Assembly (NCBI GenBank): GCA_030699205.1
Contig: JAUYJY010000050.1
Coordinates: forward strand, 1 to 7,337
Direction of reading: 5' to 3'
Length of the DNA stretch: 7,337 nt
Source: Candidatus Pacearchaeota archaeon
GTDB lineage: Archaea; Nanobdellota; Nanobdellia; Pacearchaeales; GW2011-AR1
Shown: one piece after another, positions 4,125 to 7,337 of the stretch
How the letters are laid out: each line of letters begins with the position of its first letter
Position numbering within the stretch: position 1 is the stretch's first letter
Translations under genes and position numbers: made by a program
The notes under the pieces: model-generated
Seen by the model: only the letters and a program-made list of their open reading frames with translations
Told to the model about the DNA's origin: nothing
Database searches by the model: none

Positions 4125-6156
4125 TTAATTTATACCTACTTTTTCCATCAAAAAAGCTATTTCTTCAGATACTTGTTCTATCATTTTAGAGATAGTTGTT
4201 CCACCACCATGTCCAGAATCTTTTCTTACTAAAAGAAAAATCGGCTCTCCATTTGGATTTACTTCTTGAAGTTTAGCCACCATTTTTAGGGCATGCATTG
4301 GGTCTACTCTTGCATCATTCTCACTTGTTGTAATTAACATAGCAGGATATTTTACATTTTCTTTGATGTTATGATAGGGAGAGTATTTGTAAATATATCC
4401 AAATTGTTCTGGGTTTTCTGAACTGCCATATTCTACAGCCCACGTGTTTGCTATGCTTAATCTATGGTATCTCAACATATCCAATAAGGGAACACCACAA
4501 TCAACAACTCTGAAAAGCTCTGGTCTTTGCATAGTAACTGCTCCAACCAATAAACCGCCATTGCTTCCCCCAGAAATAGCCAACTTTTCAGGATTAGTAT
4601 ATTTTTCACTAATTAAAAATTCTGCAGCAGCTATAAAATCATCAAAAACATTTTGTTTCTTTTCAAGTTTCCCTGCCTCATGCCATTCTTTGCCATATTC
4701 CCCTCCCCCCCCTCAAATTTGGTATCGCGACTACACCTCCCGCTTCAAGCCAAGAAATATAAGTTGCAGAGAAATAAGGAATCATAGAAATGTTAAATCC
4801 CCCATAACCAGTTAGCAATACTGGATTTTCCCCATCTTTCTTAACATTTTTTTGACTTAGAAGAAACATGGTTATTTTAGTTCCATCTTTTGATTGATAT
4901 TCTACTTGCTCTGTGCTAAAATTATTTCTTTCAAGATTTATTTGCGGTTTAAAAAATAAACTAAGCTCATTTTTGTCAAAGTCATATTTATAAGTTGTAA
5001 AAGGAAACAAGAATGAAGAAAATCTAATCCAGATATTCTTTTTTGAAAAATAACCATAAACTTCCGCACTGCCAATATCTGGAAGTTCAACATCTTTAAT
5101 ATATTCTCCTTCTAAAGAATAAATTTTAATTTTTGAATGTGCTTTATGTAAGTATTCTAAATAAAGATTGCCCGAAATTGCGCTTACACCATAAAGATTA
5201 TCATTTGATTCAGGGATTAATTCTTGCCAATTATTTCTTTCTGGCTTATCTACATCACTAATAAAAACCTTTCCGTTTGATGCTTCTAAATCTGTTTTTA
5301 TTATTATCTTGCCGTTTAGGACATTTATCTCATAATTCGCATCAAATCCCTCTGCTAGGGGAATAATCTTGTCTGAATCAATTTGCTTAAAATAAACTTC
5401 ACACTTGCCAAATGTACTTCTATAAAAAATAACATACTCGCCATCTTCTGTGACACTCGCAGTATGATAATACTCCTTCTTTTCCTCACAGAAAAATATT
5501 CTTTTATCTTTAGATGAAGAAGTTCCAAGTTTATGAAAATAAACTTCATCCCAGTAATATTCTTCCCCCTCTTTAACATCTCCTTTTAATGGTTTTCTGG
5601 AATAATAAAATCCTGAATTGTCATGTAGCCAAGATACCCTGTCCTGTTTCCATCCTGTTACAGAATCATCTAAGATTTTTTTTGTTTCAACTTCCATTAC
5701 ATAAATTTTAGGATTTTCATTTCCTCCTTTGTCTTTTCCAAATGCAACATACTTCCCATCTACAGAGGGAATTACAAAACTTAAAGAATCATTTTCATCC
5801 CATTTATTCGGGTTAATCAATTCTACTTTTTTCGAGTCTTCATTTTTCTGAGTGAAATAAATCCATTTTTCATCCTCTTTTTTTCTTTCATGAAAGAAGA
5901 GTCTTTTTCCTTTCAAAACTTCCCAAGGGATAGTTCTTTCATCGTATCTCCATAACTCATTTAATCTCTTTTGAATTTTCTTTTTCTGTGGAAGTTTATT
6001 TATAAAAGAATGTGTAATTTTTTCTTGTTTGTTTACCCATTCTTTAACATCTTCGCTTGAATAATCTTCTAACCATTGATAAGGGTCGGAAACTTTTGTT
6101 CCATAGTAATTATCAATTTTTTCTATCTTTTTGGTTTCTGGATATTTTGATTGCAT
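4125..6156 (-). pseudogene. Prolyl oligopeptidase (S9A serine peptidase), frameshifted at a poly-G run
   Basis: This gene encodes a cytosolic serine peptidase that would cleave short peptides after proline. No signal peptide is present. With one base removed from a run of eight G (4712-4705) it reads as 676 aa, near the usual length of about 700. The N-terminal part has the family opening (PETKKIEKIDNYYGTKVSDPYQWLED) and a beta-propeller region (about 75-400). The catalytic alpha/beta-hydrolase part has NLRGGGEYG at the break and the triad Ser531 (SGGSNGG), Asp614 (ENDARVDPMHALK) and His649 (DSGHGGGT). As written, the first frame ends after 492 aa at RGGRGIWQRMA and lacks the whole triad. The sequence beyond the break is fully conserved, so the break is very recent, a homopolymer artefact, or bypassed by slippage. 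The ATG at 6156 is 25 nt from a TATA centre and looks leaderless. Confidence 0.9.
4705..4712. repeat. C8/G8 homopolymer at the frameshift
   Basis: Eight C on the plus strand (G on the coding strand) fall inside the NLRGGGEYG codons. Seven would keep the frame (AGG GGG GGA GGG GAA). Such tracts are prone to both replication slippage and base-calling error. Confidence 0.9.
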
Positions 6157-6176
6157 AACTATGGATCTATTCTTAC

Positions 6177-6185
6177 CTATAAAAG
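6177..6185 (-). promoter_or_regulatory. TATA box of the prolyl oligopeptidase gene
   Basis: CTTTTATAG on the minus strand is centred 25 nt before the ATG at 6156. No Shine-Dalgarno lies between, consistent with a leaderless transcript. Confidence 0.55.
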
Positions 6186-6229
6186 ATTTTGGATTTTGTA
6201 TATCACTTCAACTCCAAAGACAAAAATAC

Positions 6230-6287
6230 AACGGCACTCTCTCTAATAAAAAAGGACTGCGTCCCGCCGTCCAAGGCTTCCCAGTAA
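6230..6287. repeat. Inverted repeat flanking the peptidase gene, right arm
   Basis: AACGGCACTCTCTC (6230-6243) and AAGGCTTCCCAGTAA (6273-6287) are the reverse complements of 3992-4005 and 3949-3963. The interior includes GGACTGCGTCCCGCCGTCC, which can itself form a GGAC/GTCC stem. Confidence 0.75.
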
Positions 6288-6298
6288 CTTTTCGGAAT

Positions 6299-6315
6299 TT
6301 TTTGCTTTGCAAAAA
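6299..6315. repeat. Perfect 7-bp hairpin with TTT loop
   Basis: TTTTTGC-TTT-GCAAAAA is a perfect stem in the spacer upstream of the peptidase gene. It is similar in size to the TTC-loop hairpins elsewhere in the spacers and may act as a terminator for the 84-aa gene unit. Confidence 0.4.
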
Positions 6316-6360
6316 CCACTTGCAGTTATTCCTCGTTGCTCCAAGTATTCGCAAGAGTTG

Positions 6361-6380
6361 AACAGCGATTATATTCAATT
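6361..6380 (+). repeat. Gapped direct repeat, copy 2
   Basis: AACAGCGATT-N4-TCAATT matches 3931-3950 outside the N4. The neighbouring ATATTCAAT also resembles 2502-2510 next to the left inverted repeat of the arsR segment. Confidence 0.55.
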
Positions 6381-6435
6381 GTGTTTAAGTTCTATTTTAA
6401 CAAGGAGTTGCGACTTTTTATCTACTTTTCTATAC

Positions 6436-6473
6436 GTGCACACAAAGAATTATTATTTCGGTTATTTGTGCAC
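6436..6473. repeat. GTGCACA inverted repeat with 24-nt spacer
   Basis: GTGCACA (6436-6442) and TGTGCAC (6467-6473) are exact reverse complements, and GTGCAC is itself a palindrome. They could be paired protein-binding sites or a cruciform. No gene start is close enough to assign a regulatory target. Confidence 0.5.
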
Positions 6474-6476
6474 ATA

Positions 6477-6486
6477 CGCCTAGGCG
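6477..6486. repeat. 10-bp perfect palindrome CGCCTAGGCG
   Basis: This GC-rich perfect palindrome lies 3 nt after the GTGCACA repeat in an otherwise AT-rich spacer. Its function is unknown. Confidence 0.5.
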
Positions 6487-6519
6487 CAACCCTACATTTA
6501 GAACCACATCTGTAAAATC

Positions 6520-6545
6520 TTGCCTTCGGCATCGTTGCACTAAAA
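6520..6545 (+). repeat. 26-bp dispersed direct repeat, copy 2
   Basis: This copy is identical to 3875-3900. It ends 16 nt from the stop codon of the 84-aa gene, so on the minus strand it would be the 3' hairpin of that message. Confidence 0.85.
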
Positions 6546-6561
6546 TTTAAGAAATATGTTT

Positions 6562-6816
6562 CTAATTCGTCTTGCTAACTAAACCAAAGTATTCTTTACC
6601 TTTATCAGTTAGAACATAAGTAATAGCAGTATATTGAGATTCTTCAATAATATTTTCAGTTTTAAGCCAGCCTTTATTTATCCCAAAGCTTAACCCTTCT
6701 TTTAAGAATTCATTTCTAAGTTCCCAAGCATCAACTAATATAGATTCAAATTTTCTATCTACAAAAGCCCTTCTTAATGAAGCTTCTAAATCCTGTTCAT
6801 TGTAAGTTTTTGCCAT
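6562..6816 (-). CDS. Small hypothetical protein, possibly winged-helix
   Basis: This gene encodes an 84-aa soluble protein of unrecognised family. The first half looks helical and charged (NEQDLEASLRRAFVDRKFESILVDAWELRNEFLKEG). The second half could form a recognition helix plus wing (LSFGINKGWLKTENII, then a beta-like YTAITYVLTDKGKEYF); LTDKGKEYF is a common ending of winged-helix domains. The winged-helix idea is a pattern guess, not a family match. The gene overlaps the end of the 117-aa membrane-protein gene by 20 nt and shares its promoter; no clear ribosome binding site is visible, so translation probably depends on coupling. It ends in front of a dispersed 26-bp hairpin repeat. Confidence 0.65.
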   Translation of the reverse strand: MAKTYNEQDLEASLRRAFVDRKFESILVDAWELRNEFLKEGLSFGINKGWLKTENIIEESQYTAITYVLTDKGKEYFGLVSKTN

Positions 6817-7150
6817 TTTTAATAACTTTAAAATCAGCTTTTTTTATGTCTCTTAGATACAATAAATCATCAATGGAGCTTAACACCTTCTCTTTTTTCA
6901 TCCTTAATTCTTCAACAACTTCTTTAAATTCTTCAATTGATTTTTTCTTATTTCTGTAGTTTACAAAACTTGCAATCATTCCAGCTCCAGCAGCAGCTGC
7001 AACACCCAACGCGGTTAAACTATAGGCATTTCCATTCCAATATTCTTGAGCAGCGTAAGACTGAAAAGCTTTTGCTTGATAGAATAGACCAAGATACAAT
7101 CCAGTACTAGAATAAAATAATCCATTAGCTAATAATTCAATCCTTGACAT
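6797..7150 (-). CDS. Small two-TM membrane protein with C-terminal coiled coil
   Basis: This 117-aa protein has no recognised family. It has two hydrophobic segments, about 8-26 (ANGLFYSSTGLYLGLFYQA) and about 44-64 (SLTALGVAAAAGAGMIASFV), separated by a short polar loop. A long charged, probably coiled-coil helix follows (about 68-95, KKKSIEEFKEVVEELRMKKEKV) with a basic tail. By the positive-inside rule the long C-terminal part should be cytoplasmic. It is the first gene of a two-gene unit with the overlapping 84-aa gene, so the two products may act together. The ATG at 7150 is 26 nt from the centre of a strong TATA box, so the message is probably leaderless. Confidence 0.75.
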   Translation of the reverse strand: MSRIELLANGLFYSSTGLYLGLFYQAKAFQSYAAQEYWNGNAYSLTALGVAAAAGAGMIASFVNYRNKKKSIEEFKEVVEELRMKKEKVLSSIDDLLYLRDIKKADFKVIKNGKNLQ

Positions 7151-7170
7151 AAAACATCTAAAGAAAACAC

Positions 7171-7180
7171 CCTATATAAA
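7171..7180 (-). promoter_or_regulatory. TATA box of the membrane-protein operon
   Basis: TTTATATAGG on the minus strand is centred about 26 nt before the ATG at 7150 and shares the TTTATATAG core of the vapBC-2 promoter. Confidence 0.6.
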
Positions 7181-7200
7181 TTTTACTGGTAGTAGTAAAA
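7181..7200. promoter_or_regulatory. Inverted repeat at the BRE position of the membrane-protein operon
   Basis: TTTTACT-N6-AGTAAAA is a perfect 7-bp inverted repeat immediately upstream of the TATA box. A factor bound here could block or recruit the basal transcription machinery. Which factor does so is unknown. Confidence 0.45.
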
Positions 7201-7219
7201 ATAAAAAGAAAGAAGGAAA

Positions 7220-7337
7220 TTAAATTTCCATCTTAGCAGGCAAAGGTCTTTTGATAGTCATTGGAATAGCACCAGCTTCAAACTCTTTCTTAGCAATTAA
7301 AACCGGACTGTAATTAATGCTTTCAAGGAATTTTTTA
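7220..7337 (-). CDS. C-terminal end of an unidentified protein (partial)
   Basis: An open frame enters from the right edge and ends at TAA (7222-7220) after 38 complete codons, finishing SPVLIAKKEFEAGAIPMTIKRPLPAKMEI. The residue composition is protein-like, and the stop falls about 40 nt upstream of the TATA box of the next gene, as expected for a real gene end. Too little is visible to name it. Confidence 0.6.
   Translation of the reverse strand, partial: KKFLESINYSPVLIAKKEFEAGAIPMTIKRPLPAKMEI

Larger units (their letters stand above)
6186..6561. other. 376-bp non-coding spacer with repeats and palindromes
   Basis: No supported gene lies between the prolyl oligopeptidase promoter and the end of the 84-aa gene. 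It contains the right arm of the repeat inverted around the peptidase (6230-6287), a hairpin (6299-6315), the gapped direct repeat (6361-6380), two palindromic sites (6436-6486) and copy 2 of the 26-bp dispersed repeat (6520-6545). A plus-strand ORF overlapping 6131-6361 has no recognisable protein features and covers the peptidase promoter, so it was not called. Confidence 0.6.

Noticed and set aside
4444..4815. Plus-strand ORF of 123 aa
   Set aside because: It is antisense to the catalytic domain of the prolyl oligopeptidase, and its Pro/Ser run comes from the C8 tract.
5355..5579. Minus-strand ORF of 74 aa in another frame
   Set aside because: It lies wholly inside the prolyl oligopeptidase propeller and has no independent start signals.
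6131..6361. Plus-strand ORF of 76 aa over the peptidase promoter
   Set aside because: It starts inside the peptidase gene and runs through the inverted repeat and a hairpin; its composition looks non-coding.
6777..6959. Plus-strand ORF of 60 aa
   Set aside because: It is the antisense shadow of the coiled-coil part of the 117-aa membrane protein.

Overview
The window is AT-rich and every confident gene lies on the minus strand. Archaeal features point to an archaeon: TATA boxes with purine-rich BRE-like flanks (such as GTATTTAAATA and GGTTTATATA), spaced either about 25 nt from a start codon (probable leaderless mRNAs) or about 48 nt from a start that has its own Shine-Dalgarno; two AbrB/PIN toxin-antitoxin modules; and an archaeal XerA-like tyrosine recombinase. 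The compact style would suit a low-GC DPANN-type genome, but that placement is inference.

Region 1 (1-2400), read in the direction of transcription from right to left: a XerA-like integrase (2333 to 1500) with an in-frame TAA just before its last two catalytic residues; an intact vapBC pair (vapB-2, vapC-2); a second copy of the integrase 3' end (798 to 654) with no integrase body; and a second vapBC pair whose toxin gene is frameshifted and runs off the left edge. The two integrase tails form a 135-bp direct repeat with two mismatches. It brackets exactly one toxin-antitoxin unit, giving an 843-bp repeat-plus-cassette period. This int-tail / TA / int-tail / TA layout looks like an integron-style or tandem-integration array with the recombination site inside the integrase gene, and it is the most interesting object here. 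The broken vapC also carries 28 bp identical to the integrase gene at the point where its frame is lost.

Region 2 (2400-3870): a compact three-gene operon made of an ArsR-type repressor, a secreted and membrane-anchored Met/His-rich protein, and a DsrE-family Cys protein. It probably responds to metal (copper-like) and/or sulfur stress. An operator-like palindrome lies under the arsR promoter. The operon is flanked by a pair of imperfect 35-37 bp inverted repeats.

Region 3 (3770-6560): a cytosolic prolyl oligopeptidase (S9A) gene with complete catalytic machinery, broken by one extra base in a run of eight G (coding strand). Long intergenic spacers on both sides carry dispersed, hairpin-rich, relatively GC-rich repeats, some inverted around the peptidase gene and some direct.

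Region 4 (6560-7337): a two-gene unit encoding a small two-TM/coiled-coil membrane protein and an 84-aa possibly winged-helix protein, behind a leaderless-type promoter with an inverted repeat, and then the last 38 codons of an unidentified gene entering from the right edge.
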